Positions 34,215 through 42,646 of a DNA stretch of 64,000 bases are shown piece by piece (positions within the stretch are counted from its first letter, which is position 1; every line of letters starts with the position of its first letter). The stretch lies in NCBI GenBank assembly GCA_964609245.1, contig CAZSSB010000013.1:1-64000 (forward strand). The letters run 5' to 3'. The notes below the pieces were generated by a model. The model was not told the DNA's origin, did not search any database, and was given only the letters and a program-made list of their open reading frames with translations. Source of the stretch: JAFGCY01 sp964609245. Its GTDB lineage: Bacteria; 4484-113; JAFGCY01. The position numbers and the translations under genes are program-made.

Positions 34215-36244
34215 GCCGCGCTCAGCTGTGGATCTGCTACATATTCCTGGTCGCGGGTTTGGTGGTCGCGGTGTATTCGATCTGGCTGAAGACCACCGCC
34301 GACGGCGCCTATGGCCGCGAGCTGGTCGTGCTTGTCGACTGGCACGCGCTCAACTCGCTGGCGGGGGTCGGAGCCGAGGAGGGCACCGACACACTGGGCG
34401 AGGACCGGCCGCCGGTGCGCAGGCTGCTGGACGAGCTGGACGGGGCCTCGGTGTGCTACGGGGAGGAGACCGTCGGTACGCTGCTGGATCAGGGCGTGTT
34501 CGCGCCGGCCTGGGTTGAATCGGCGGCTCCGGCCTACACCGTGATGCAGCGCGCGCACGAGCACAACATCGCCGCCGGCGCGGGGCGTCACGGTTATCGC
34601 TTCGAGCAGGGGGCCGCGACCGCCGGCCGGTTGGTGGTGGAGTTCCCGTCCTTGCCGGAAGAGGACCTGATGCTGCTGCCCGTGGCCTGGCTGGACACCG
34701 TGATCGATACCGTCCACGGCTGGAAGGTCCCGCTGGTGCTCAGGCCCGGTGGCGTCGAATTTCTCGGCGAGAACGGGCTGGGCAACACGCTGGGCTTCGC
34801 CGCCGCGCAGCCGCTGATGCTGTTCCAGGGACCGACGGTGCTGGGGTATCCCGGGCGACTCGACGACGTGGCCGGCCAGCTGAAGGGCCAGGACCAGGTC
34901 TTCGGCTGGGTCGAGTTCGACGAACAGGACGGCGGTCACGAACTGGCCGCCCGCCTGTCGCCACGCGTTGTGCGCGTGCACTCGATCCCGCCTGAGGAGA
35001 TGGTCAACTACGACGCGGCGGGTGCCGTCGCGCGGTACACGCGCGCGGCGCGCGAGCGCAACATCCGCTGCCTCTACGTGCGGCCCTTCGTCCGCGGAAG
35101 CGCGGCGCTGCCCCTCACCAGCGAGGGCTATCGCGAGCGTCTGGCGGAAGCCAACCGGCAGTACTTCCAGCAGCTGCAGCGGTCACTGCTGAGCGCCGGC
35201 TTCCGGCCGACAGCCGAGCCACCCGTGCCAACCGATCCACCCGACTGGCTGACCCGCATCCGCCCGCTGTTCGTGACACTCGCCGTCGGCGCGGTTGGCA
35301 CGCTGCTGTTCGCCATGTGGCTGACTGCCTGGCCCCGCTGGGTCTGGTGGCTGCTGATCGCACTGACCGCGCTCAAGGCGATAGCCGCCGTCTTCGTGCC
35401 CGTCGTGGATGCCGCGGTGCTGTTTGCCGCCTCGCTGTTCTTCCCGCTCTGGGGCCTCTGGCTGGCCATGCTCGGTTACCAGCGGATGGTGCGCGACCGA
35501 CCCGCATGGCATCCGGCGCGGCTCGGTGCCGCCCTGCTGGCGCTGGTGGTCGCCAGCGCGTTCACGGTGCTGGGTGGTCTGTTGATCCACGGCGGGATGT
35601 GGGACGCAGCGGCGATGCTCAAGGTCAGCCAGTTCCGCGGCGTAACGCTGGCGCTGGCCGTACCGCTGCTGGTGTTCGCGGCCTATGCCTGGCAGGGCGA
35701 GACGCTCCAGGATGCCTACGACAGCCTGACCGGACGCCTCAGCGACTACTGGCAGCGCCTGCTGGCGCTGTGGCAGTCGTCGATCCGCTACGGCGACGTG
35801 GCGTTCATCTTCATTGCGCTCGGCGCGGTGGCGATTGTGCTGCTCAGGAGCGGCAACGAGTCGCCGCTGGAGGTGCTCAGCGTCGAGACCTGGTTCCGCG
35901 AGGGCCTGGAGCAGGTGTTCGCCGTCCGGCCGCGCACCAAGGAGCTGATCGGCCATCCGCTGCTGGTGGTGTTCTTCCTCAGCCTGCCGTGGCGCAACCG
36001 GCTGACGCTGCTCTTCGGGCTGGCCGGGCTGCTGGGCCAGGTGAGCATCCTCAACACCTTCTGTCACCTTCATACGCCACTGCTGGTCACCGGTCAGCGC
36101 GTGCTGCTGGGGCTGGGCTTCGGCCTGCTGAGCGGCCTGTTGTGGGGGATCGTCGCCCTGCTGGGCGCGCGGCTGTGGCACCGCTATCGGCCCGTCCACG
36201 GCGCGCTACCGGTGAGTGACCTCAGCGATGACGCCGCCGAATAG
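34211..36244 (+). CDS. DUF5693-like polytopic membrane protein
   Basis: A 677-residue protein: an N-terminal membrane helix, a large soluble domain of about 300 residues, and about nine to ten C-terminal membrane helices. The soluble domain shows the DUF5693 pattern VRVHSIPPEEMVNY...RYTRAARERNIRCLYVRPFV. In Firmicutes this family often lies next to csaB (cell-wall pyruvyl transferase), which suggests an envelope polymer role; csaB is not seen here. The start at 34211 overlaps the previous stop. Its 3' end overlaps the convergent mnmA by 39 bases. Confidence 0.65.
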   Translation: MSRAQLWICYIFLVAGLVVAVYSIWLKTTADGAYGRELVVLVDWHALNSLAGVGAEEGTDTLGEDRPPVRRLLDELDGASVCYGEETVGTLLDQGVFAPAWVESAAPAYTVMQRAHEHNIAAGAGRHGYRFEQGAATAGRLVVEFPSLPEEDLMLLPVAWLDTVIDTVHGWKVPLVLRPGGVEFLGENGLGNTLGFAAAQPLMLFQGPTVLGYPGRLDDVAGQLKGQDQVFGWVEFDEQDGGHELAARLSPRVVRVHSIPPEEMVNYDAAGAVARYTRAARERNIRCLYVRPFVRGSAALPLTSEGYRERLAEANRQYFQQLQRSLLSAGFRPTAEPPVPTDPPDWLTRIRPLFVTLAVGAVGTLLFAMWLTAWPRWVWWLLIALTALKAIAAVFVPVVDAAVLFAASLFFPLWGLWLAMLGYQRMVRDRPAWHPARLGAALLALVVASAFTVLGGLLIHGGMWDAAAMLKVSQFRGVTLALAVPLLVFAAYAWQGETLQDAYDSLTGRLSDYWQRLLALWQSSIRYGDVAFIFIALGAVAIVLLRSGNESPLEVLSVETWFREGLEQVFAVRPRTKELIGHPLLVVFFLSLPWRNRLTLLFGLAGLLGQVSILNTFCHLHTPLLVTGQRVLLGLGFGLLSGLLWGIVALLGARLWHRYRPVHGALPVSDLSDDAAE

Positions 36245-37294
36245 CACGATCCCGTCGCGATAGCCGACCAGCCACTGCCCCGGCGCGATGCCGAACTGCT
36301 CGCCGGTTGGGACCGCCCTGACGGTGTCATCCTGCGCATCCAGTCGGGCGGGCCAGAGCTGCTGCCGGTAGCGAGCGCGCACCTGCACTTCCTCACCACA
36401 CTGCCACAGGCCCGGTGCCATGTCGGTGAACTGCGTGAGCGTCAAGGCGGTCACCGGATGCGCGTCCTGCTGCGCGACCACCACGGTGTTGGTCTCGGGA
36501 ATCAGCGCGTGCACCACCAGCCCCTCGCTGCCCCCGCCGAGGCGCAGTCCCTTGCGCTGACCGATGGTGAAGTGCTCGATGCCGGGGTGCCGGCCCAGCA
36601 GGCGACCGGCCTCATCGCGGATCTCGCCCGGCTGAGGCTCGGCGCCGGTGTGCCAGTGCATCAGTTCGCGGATGCCGACGCTGCCGTTCAGGAAGCAGAT
36701 GTCCTGGCTCTCGGCGCGCGCAGCACTCGGCAGCCCGGCCTCGGCCGCCAGCCGTCGCACCTCGGCCTTGGTGCAGCCGCCGACGGGGAAGCGGATTCGG
36801 GCCAGTTTCCGGGGCTCGATGCAGGCCAGGAAATAGGTCTGGTCCTTGCCGTCGTCCGCGGCAGCGGCCAGCAGGGGCGGTCCTTCGGCGGCGCCGCTGC
36901 GCCCCATGATCCGCGCATGGTGCCCGGTGGCCACCAACTCGCAGTCCTGCTCGCGGGCCAGCTCGAAGAACGCCTCGAACTTGATGAAGCGGTTGCAGTC
37001 GGCGCAGGGATTGGGCGTGCGGCCCCGCCGGTACTCGTCGATGAAGCGCTCGATCACCCGCTGCTCGAACAGCTCGGTCAGGTCGGCGGTGTGATGCGGA
37101 ATGCCCAGCACCTCGCAGACTCGCCGCGCGCTTCGGGCCCCCGCGCGCCCGCAGCAGGGCCCGGCCGCCGACGCGTCGCCGTAGAGCTCCGCCGTCAGGC
37201 CGATTACCTGGTAGCCGGCGCGCTTGAGCAGCAGCGCCGCGACGCTGGAATCCACGCCGCCCGACATCGCCACAAGTACGCTGCCGCTTCGCAT
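36206..37294 (-). CDS. mnmA: tRNA 2-thiouridylase MnmA
   Basis: A 362-residue protein with the PP-loop AMSGGVDSSVAA, the first catalytic cysteine in TPNPCADCNRFIKF, TGHHARI, the FLACI region and SQDICFL with the second cysteine, followed by the GIEHFTIGQRKGL barrel. It adds sulfur to U34 of tRNA for Lys, Glu and Gln, taking it from a persulfide relay. A TACACT hexamer lies seven bases before the ATG (minus strand 37302-37307), so the transcript is probably leaderless. Gene ends overlap those of the envelope operon. Confidence 0.95.
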   Translation of the reverse strand: MRSGSVLVAMSGGVDSSVAALLLKRAGYQVIGLTAELYGDASAAGPCCGRAGARSARRVCEVLGIPHHTADLTELFEQRVIERFIDEYRRGRTPNPCADCNRFIKFEAFFELAREQDCELVATGHHARIMGRSGAAEGPPLLAAAADDGKDQTYFLACIEPRKLARIRFPVGGCTKAEVRRLAAEAGLPSAARAESQDICFLNGSVGIRELMHWHTGAEPQPGEIRDEAGRLLGRHPGIEHFTIGQRKGLRLGGGSEGLVVHALIPETNTVVVAQQDAHPVTALTLTQFTDMAPGLWQCGEEVQVRARYRQQLWPARLDAQDDTVRAVPTGEQFGIAPGQWLVGYRDGIVLFGGVIAEVTHR

Positions 37295-37307
37295 CGCTGT
37301 GAGTGTA
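37295..37307 (-). promoter_or_regulatory. -10 hexamer TACACT seven bases before the mnmA ATG
   Basis: Minus-strand TACACT (37302-37307), seven bases, ATG at 37294, no ribosome-binding site between. Confidence 0.5.
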
Positions 37308-37355
37308 CCCGCCGGCCGGCGGGCCGCCTCCAGGTTGACGGGATTGACCGAACGG

Positions 37356-39104
37356 CTACTTCAGGTCGCGGCGGAAGGCGAAGGCGCTCTCCGTCTCGCG
37401 AATCGCCAGCGTCTCCTCTTCCTCGTACTGGTCGCCGGGGACGCAGGTCGGGAAGGGGAACTTGCACCACACCGGCTGGACGAACTTGGCGTGCTTGAGC
37501 AGGAAGGTCCCGCGCGGCACCGTCGTCAGACGGTCGCGCATATCCTGGTCCAGCCAGCTGTAGTTGTCGGTCATCAGCTCCGCCGGTCCGGTGCGGCCGT
37601 AAATGATCGTCGAGCTGTTGTCCACCACCTGGCGGTCGATCTGGCTCATGAACTGCTCGACGCCGAACAGCGAGACGCCGATCGAACGGCCGCGGGCGGT
37701 GATCTCGATCAGCGACTGCTTGATCGGCGCGCGCACGCCGCGGTCCGAGGGCGCGAACTTGTTCAGCTCGTCGATAAAGAACACCACGCTGTCGAAATCG
37801 CGATCGACGTTCTTGTCCAGCAGCATCTCGTAGACGCGGGTCAGGATCTTGTTGAAGACCATCATCTGGCCGCGGTCGTTGAGGCTCTGGATGTCCAGCA
37901 CGAAGATGGAGCCGTTGTAGAGGTCGGCCAGCGGGATGTCGACCGGGTCGACGCCGCCGGTGCAGACCAGGCCGTCATAGAGGCCGGCCAGCGCGTCGAG
38001 GTTCTTGGCGCACTTGTAGAAGTCCTCCTTCTCGTGACCCCGCCAGTGCGTGATGTGCGCCTGGCTGACCACGCGCCGCTCCTCGTTGAGCCACTCGATC
38101 AGGTGGTCGTAGCTGACGATCGGCTGGCGCTCGATCTGGTCGCGGACGTCCACGTAGACGGCGTCGACGGCCTCGTCCCAGCTCTCCTCGTCGAACAGCG
38201 TCGGGATGTCCTCGACGATCTCCGTCAGCTCCCAGATGAAGTGCTCGACCTTGCCGTCGCGCCGGAAGGACTTGGTGTGGCCCTCGAACTTGCGGTCGAA
38301 CGGCGCGAAGACGCGAACGTTCTCGAAGGGTGTCATCTCGATGTCGAGCACGTCGTACATCTGGCGGCACTTGTTGGTGTAGGCGTCGTCTTCCTCGTAC
38401 TGCGGATTGGGTTTGTCCAGATACAGCAGGTCCTTACCCTTGACGTTGAAGAACACGGCGGCGACGCGCCGTTTCTCCGTCTTGATCATCTTCTCCAGAA
38501 TCGACTTGAGCAGGAACTCGACCAGGCTCGTCTTGGTGGCCAGACCCGAGATTCCGGACATATTCATGTGGCTGCCTTCGGGTCCGATCAGGAAGTCGTC
38601 GTCCAGGAAGATCGGCACAAGGTTGCCGTCGCCGTTCTCCATCACGCCGATCGGCACGCCGCGGCCCTCTGCCACGTAGTCGCCCATGCCGAGCGCCCAA
38701 CCGATGCCCTGCGGGCTGGCGAAGTAGACTACGCCGCGCCCGATCGGCCGCACGCGCTCGTGAGTGGAGCGGATCACGTTGATCTTGGCGATCATGATTT
38801 CGGCCAGGTCACTGGGCGGCGTCACGCTTGGATCCCCGAAGTCGTGGCTGATGAAGTCGGACAGGAAGCTCTCGATGTCCATGATGCTTCTGAGCTCGAC
38901 GACGGTGCCGAAGGTCACGTGCCCGTCCTCGGTCACGGCCGCGACGACGTTACCCAGCTCCACGCTCGCCACGCCGGCGCTGATCCAGAAGTTGAAGTAC
39001 TGCGCCGTGTTGGGATGCTCGCGCGTGCTGGCGGCCTTGCCGATCGGCTCGAAACCGAAGTTCACGTACTCCGGAAACTTACACTCAGGATGTCCGTTCT
39101 GCAT
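37356..39104 (-). CDS. HerA-like DNA-translocase ATPase
   Basis: A 582-residue FtsK/HerA-superfamily ATPase. After an N-terminal HAS-barrel-like beta region it shows the P-loop SGISGLATKTSLVEFLL, a variant in which the last Gly of GxxxxGKT is Thr, Walker B VVFFIDELNKF and the arginine-finger region ITARGRSIGVSLFGVEQF. HerA pumps duplex DNA in DNA end processing with a nuclease such as NurA. GAGGAG precedes the ATG. It lies 82 bases after the gene at 39187-40260, likely in the same transcript. The ATKTS variant P-loop appears in other bacterial HerA-like proteins as far as I recall. Confidence 0.8.
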   Translation of the reverse strand: MQNGHPECKFPEYVNFGFEPIGKAASTREHPNTAQYFNFWISAGVASVELGNVVAAVTEDGHVTFGTVVELRSIMDIESFLSDFISHDFGDPSVTPPSDLAEIMIAKINVIRSTHERVRPIGRGVVYFASPQGIGWALGMGDYVAEGRGVPIGVMENGDGNLVPIFLDDDFLIGPEGSHMNMSGISGLATKTSLVEFLLKSILEKMIKTEKRRVAAVFFNVKGKDLLYLDKPNPQYEEDDAYTNKCRQMYDVLDIEMTPFENVRVFAPFDRKFEGHTKSFRRDGKVEHFIWELTEIVEDIPTLFDEESWDEAVDAVYVDVRDQIERQPIVSYDHLIEWLNEERRVVSQAHITHWRGHEKEDFYKCAKNLDALAGLYDGLVCTGGVDPVDIPLADLYNGSIFVLDIQSLNDRGQMMVFNKILTRVYEMLLDKNVDRDFDSVVFFIDELNKFAPSDRGVRAPIKQSLIEITARGRSIGVSLFGVEQFMSQIDRQVVDNSSTIIYGRTGPAELMTDNYSWLDQDMRDRLTTVPRGTFLLKHAKFVQPVWCKFPFPTCVPGDQYEEEETLAIRETESAFAFRRDLK

Positions 39105-39186
39105 GTCCCGTTCTCCTCTTATCCGTGTGACCTGCTCACCGTCACTTGCTTGCCGCCGGCCGGCCGCGCGGTCCGCCGCTTGCCGG

Positions 39187-40260
39187 CTAGTTTCTTGCGA
39201 AGTATGACTTGACCGTGGCCCGCGTCGGCACCAGGCTGGACAGGAAGTCCTGGCAGAGCTTCAGCGGGAAGATCAGCTTGTCCCAGTTCTCGGCCGGATA
39301 GGTAACCGGCAGTCGCTCGTCGATCAGTCGCGCGCTGAGCGCGTCCGCGCGTGTGGTCGCCTCGCTGTCGCTGTCCGCCACGATCGTGCAGCGCAGCAGC
39401 CCGAATTCGGGATCGGCCTGGGCGCTCGATCGCAGCCGGACGAACCACGTGTACTTGGGCATCGGGTCGTCGCCGACCGTGTTGATGACGCTCATCACCT
39501 GTCCGCGACCGTAGGCCGGGATGCGCAGCTGCGGCTCCAGCAGTTCGCTGTTCTGCCACGGGACGTAGACGCGCCGCGCCAGGGCTACGAAGTTGCTGGT
39601 CAGCCACTTGTTGGGCACGTCCGCCACCATGCCGCTGGCGGCCATGAAGTTGGTCTGGTCCTTGCCCTCGGCGCGCAGCCAGCGGATATAGAGCCGGCCG
39701 CGCTGTTCCAGCGTCAGCTCGCGGGCGCGGCGCACCGCCGCGATCCGCAGCTGGGTGTACTCCGGGCGATCGCCGCCGCTGTCCACCAGCCGCAGCTCCC
39801 GATCGCTGCTGAACTGCTCGAGCACCGCCGGGTCGTTAACGAACTGGAACGGCACCAGCACGTTGTTTCGGAGCTCGGGCTGCCCCCAGACGCGGAACTT
39901 GCGTCCCGCCCGCTGCAGGATGATGGTGCCTGTGATCGCGTAGTGCACCGGCACCTCGAAGCCCTTGTGCACGAAATGCCCGACCAGCTGCGTGCGCTGC
40001 AGCATGCGGGCGAAGTAGACGAGGTTGACATCGGCCGGCCGCTCGACTTGCGAGTAGTCCCGATCCGGTGCTTCCGGCTCCACGGTTTCGAGCCGGAAAT
40101 TGTGGAAGCCTTCGCGCACCCGGAAGTTGTCCTCTTCCAGCGACTCGGCCGGCGAAGTCCTGCCGCCCAGATCGCTCAGCAGCGCGAAGACGCGATGCAG
40201 GTGGCTGCGGCTGGCTTCCGCCCCCGCGGCCGTCCCGACTGAGGCCTTGTCGTCACTCAT
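39187..40260 (-). CDS. HerA-associated protein of unknown function
   Basis: A 357-residue soluble protein of alpha/beta character. I do not find the catalytic DGS motif expected of NurA, so I do not call it a nuclease. Features: a charged N-terminus, LQRTQLVGHFVHKGFEVPVHYAITGTIILQ, a basic stretch RIAAVRRARELTLEQRGRLYIRW, and a C-terminal region ending LPTRATVKSYFARN-like (TRATVKSYFARN). Its ATG overlaps the end of rplY by eight bases, and a HerA-like ATPase follows, so it is presumably the ATPase's partner. A diverged NurA-like fold remains possible. Confidence 0.6.
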   Translation of the reverse strand: MSDDKASVGTAAGAEASRSHLHRVFALLSDLGGRTSPAESLEEDNFRVREGFHNFRLETVEPEAPDRDYSQVERPADVNLVYFARMLQRTQLVGHFVHKGFEVPVHYAITGTIILQRAGRKFRVWGQPELRNNVLVPFQFVNDPAVLEQFSSDRELRLVDSGGDRPEYTQLRIAAVRRARELTLEQRGRLYIRWLRAEGKDQTNFMAASGMVADVPNKWLTSNFVALARRVYVPWQNSELLEPQLRIPAYGRGQVMSVINTVGDDPMPKYTWFVRLRSSAQADPEFGLLRCTIVADSDSEATTRADALSARLIDERLPVTYPAENWDKLIFPLKLCQDFLSSLVPTRATVKSYFARN

Positions 40261-40549
40261 TGCCTATGACCACGAAATCCACGTGCTGGAAGCGCCGGTA
40301 GACCGGCTCGAACCTGATTTCCTCGATCCGCACGGGATAGCGCTCGCCCTCCAGCACCACGGTGTAGTCCGCTTTCTGGCCGTTGTCCGTGATGGTCTTC
40401 TCGGTTGCGTGCAGGTCGAACTGGATCGCGCGTGGCTCGTCCAGCGGACCTCCATAGATGTTGCCCGGCAGCTTGTTGGCCGCGCGCAGCTTCTTGCACT
40501 TCTCCTTGCCAAGCTCCGTGCGCGGTTCCGCCACCAGTTCGATGGACAT
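40253..40549 (-). CDS. rplY: 50S ribosomal protein L25 (short form)
   Basis: A 98-residue protein starting MSIELVAEPRTELGKEKCKKLRAANKLPGNIYGG, with the family's 5S-rRNA-binding pattern EPRTELGKxxxxxLRxxxxxPGxxYG, and ending FEPVYRRFQHVDFVVIG. The short length is that of E. coli L25 rather than the longer Ctc type. ATG at 40549 has AGGAGG ten bases upstream. It lies between pth (upstream) and the HerA-associated gene, which starts inside its last codons. Confidence 0.9.
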   Translation of the reverse strand: MSIELVAEPRTELGKEKCKKLRAANKLPGNIYGGPLDEPRAIQFDLHATEKTITDNGQKADYTVVLEGERYPVRIEEIRFEPVYRRFQHVDFVVIGNE

Positions 40550-40667
40550 GGGTATGCCTCCTCTGAATCCCATAAAGCATATGGCAGCCGGGGGATGGTG
40601 TCAAGGTAGCCCGATCGGCGGGCGGCTGGCTCCGGGTGCACGAGCTTATCTGCCTTGGGACCTGCGG

Positions 40668-41255
40668 CTAGCCCGCGCCGGTCTGCTGCTGGGCTTCCTC
40701 GAAGCGGTCCGCGGCCAGCAGGGCTGCGATGTCGGCGGCGCGCTGGACGGCGCTGGCCAGCTGGTCTTCTTCCGCGGAGCTGGGCGGTCTGAGCACCCAC
40801 TCGGCGGCGTCCAGGCCAGGGGGGGGCTCCCCGACGCCGATCTTGAGGCGATCGAACACCTCGGTGCCCAGCACCTGGATGATGCTGCGGATGCCCCTGT
40901 GACCGCCGCTCGACCCCTGGCGCCGCAGCCGCAGCTTGCCGGGCGCCATCGTGATGTCGTCGTGCACCACCAGCCAGCGGCACTCCGGATACTCGCGCAG
41001 CCAGGGGGCCACGCAGCGGCCGGAGCGGTTCATGTAAGTCGTGGGCTTCACCAGTGCGACCGGCAGATCCGCCAGGCTGATGTAGTCCGCCTGGCCCAGG
41101 TGGCGGGCCTCGGTGCGGGTCACTCCCTGCCGGCGAGCGAGTTCATCCAGCACCCACCATCCCACGTTGTGGCGGGTGCGTCCATGGTCCAGACCGGGAT
41201 TGCCCAGGCCGAAGACGATGAACTCCAGCGGTCGGCGCTTGCGCCACCAGAACAT
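40668..41255 (-). CDS. pth: Peptidyl-tRNA hydrolase
   Basis: A 195-residue protein: FIVFGLGNPGLDHGRTRHNVGWWVLD with the catalytic His, KPTTYMNRSG with Asn, VVHDDITMAPGKLRLR with Asp, and SSGGHRGIRSI. It frees tRNA from dropped-off peptidyl-tRNA. The start MFWWRKRRPLEF is fixed by a TACAAT hexamer six bases upstream (minus strand 41262-41267). The usual pair order is rplY then pth; here pth comes first, 118 bases before rplY. Confidence 0.94.
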   Translation of the reverse strand: MFWWRKRRPLEFIVFGLGNPGLDHGRTRHNVGWWVLDELARRQGVTRTEARHLGQADYISLADLPVALVKPTTYMNRSGRCVAPWLREYPECRWLVVHDDITMAPGKLRLRRQGSSGGHRGIRSIIQVLGTEVFDRLKIGVGEPPPGLDAAEWVLRPPSSAEEDQLASAVQRAADIAALLAADRFEEAQQQTGAG

Positions 41256-41267
41256 GCCTGCATTGTA
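41256..41267 (-). promoter_or_regulatory. -10 hexamer TACAAT six bases before the pth ATG
   Basis: Minus-strand TACAAT (41262-41267), six bases, ATG at 41255. Confidence 0.6.
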
Positions 41268-41310
41268 GGCGATAGCATCCGCCGCCGGTGCCGCGGCGGC
41301 ATCCGCCGTG

Positions 41311-41339
41311 TTGCAATGCTCAGCAACTTTGGCTATGAT
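41311..41339 (+). promoter_or_regulatory. Sigma-70-like promoter of the STAS gene
   Basis: TTGCAA (41311-41316), a 17-base spacer and TATGAT (41334-41339). The predicted start is near 41346, which rules out the upstream ATGs at 41308-41338 as translation starts and leaves ATG at 41371 with GAGG before it. Confidence 0.7.
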
Positions 41340-41370
41340 GCTCGATACCACAGACGAGGCGGCGCAACCT

Positions 41371-41727
41371 ATGGTCAGCTACAGCATGGTGGACGGCATC
41401 TTCGTCCTGCAACCGGCAGGCGAGATCAACATCAACAGCTTAACCGAAACCCGCAACAAGGTGGAGTCGTTCAAGCTGGAGCAGTACGACAAGATCATCA
41501 TTAACCTCGAGAAGGTCAGCTTCTTCGATAGCTCCGGTCTCGGCTACCTGGTGGTGCTGATCAAGCAGGTCAAGATGAACCAGGGCGAGATCGTGTTCTG
41601 TGCGCCGAACAACCTCGTCAGGCGGCTGCTGAACACCATCCGTATCGACAAGTACGTCAGTATCTTCGAGACCCAGGATGAGGCGGTTTCGCATCTGCAG
41701 AAGGGCGGTGGTGAGACCCAGGAGTAG
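41371..41727 (+). CDS. STAS-domain anti-sigma factor antagonist
   Basis: A 118-residue single-domain protein of the SpoIIAA/RsbV type: GIFVLQPAGEININ, then KIIINLEKVSFFDSSGLGYLVVLIKQ with the phosphorylatable serine in DSSG, and a C-terminal FETQDEAVSHLQ helix. Such proteins bind and are phosphorylated by a GHKL anti-sigma kinase, releasing a sigma factor or steering another partner. No kinase, phosphatase or sigma gene is nearby, so the partner is elsewhere. It is divergent from pth. Confidence 0.85.
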   Translation: MVSYSMVDGIFVLQPAGEININSLTETRNKVESFKLEQYDKIIINLEKVSFFDSSGLGYLVVLIKQVKMNQGEIVFCAPNNLVRRLLNTIRIDKYVSIFETQDEAVSHLQKGGGETQE

Positions 41728-41764
41728 TCGCCAGCCGCTCACACGCCCGGTGCCGCCGCCCGGC

Positions 41765-42646
41765 CTAGTCTTCCCACTCGATCCGGCGAACCTCGATGCC
41801 CAGTTCCTTTAGCTCCTTTAGTGCCGCCTCCAGGCCGCCGGCCAGTCGGATGCGCAGCCCGTTCTCCAGCCGCGCCAGCAGGCTGAAGTTCCGCCCGGAC
41901 GTCAGCGTGGGCAGAATCGGTGTGCCGGGGGCCGCGTAGACGCGCAGCGCCTCCTCGCCGCCGGCCGGCTTGACGGCGGTATCCACGGTCGAGTCGGCGC
42001 TGAGCTGCGTGATCGAGACCGGCATTTCCCCGCCCAGCACGAAGCGCCCCTGGAGCTCAGGCAGCGGGCCGGCCAGGCGCGAGGCGGTCAGCAGCACGAA
42101 CTTGTCATAGGTGTCGCCCACGGCCGACAGCAGTCTCGCCGCCCGGTCGCAGTAGTCTCGGTCCAGCAGCGTCAGGTGGCCGTCCAGTACGGCCAGCCGC
42201 ACCGGAGCGACGCAGGCCAGCGCGATCTGCGCCAGCAGCAGCTGTCCACAGGACAGCCGGTCGATGGGCGTGCGGCGGCCGCCGGAGAGCAGGTCCTCCA
42301 GCAGTGGCCAGAGGCCGTCCAGCGCCGAAGGACTCTCACCGGTGGCGGCCAACTCGGCGGCGAGGTAGACATCCAGCGGTTCGGCCGCTTGCGGTCTGAC
42401 CTCCGCCTGCGCCAGAAACAGCGGACCGGCGTGGCTGCCCAGCAGGCCGTAGACGGACGCGCCATCGATCAGCACCCGGCCGCGCTGGGGCCGCCACCTG
42501 CCGGTGAGCAGTCTGGCCAGCACGCTCTTGCCCGAGGCGGTGGGCCCCAGCAGCAAGTAGACTCCGCTGTCCGGCAGACACCAGCTGAAGTCGTCCAAAA
42601 GCTGCTGCTTCCCCGCCCGCAGGTGTGCGCCCTTGACTTCGATCAC
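41765..42646 (-). CDS. Degenerate ABC-type ATPase with extra C-terminal domain
   Basis: A 293-residue protein. The ABC core has Walker A GPTASGKS (34-41), Q-loop FLAQ (Gln80), a signature LSCGQ (131-135) in place of LSGGQ and Walker B LAVLDG (151-156) in which the catalytic Glu is Gly. No clear H-loop histidine was found. The C-terminal 70 residues (TPILPTLTSGRNFSLLARLENGLRIRLAGG) form an extra beta domain. It may bind but not hydrolyse ATP quickly. No membrane partner adjoins it. The start is GTG at 42646, six bases after a TATAAT hexamer. The function is unknown. Confidence 0.65.
   Translation of the reverse strand: MIEVKGAHLRAGKQQLLDDFSWCLPDSGVYLLLGPTASGKSVLARLLTGRWRPQRGRVLIDGASVYGLLGSHAGPLFLAQAEVRPQAAEPLDVYLAAELAATGESPSALDGLWPLLEDLLSGGRRTPIDRLSCGQLLLAQIALACVAPVRLAVLDGHLTLLDRDYCDRAARLLSAVGDTYDKFVLLTASRLAGPLPELQGRFVLGGEMPVSITQLSADSTVDTAVKPAGGEEALRVYAAPGTPILPTLTSGRNFSLLARLENGLRIRLAGGLEAALKELKELGIEVRRIEWED

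Noticed and set aside
39187..40260. NurA nuclease
   Set aside because: The neighbour is HerA-like, but the DGS motif and other ligands could not be found, so the name was not used.
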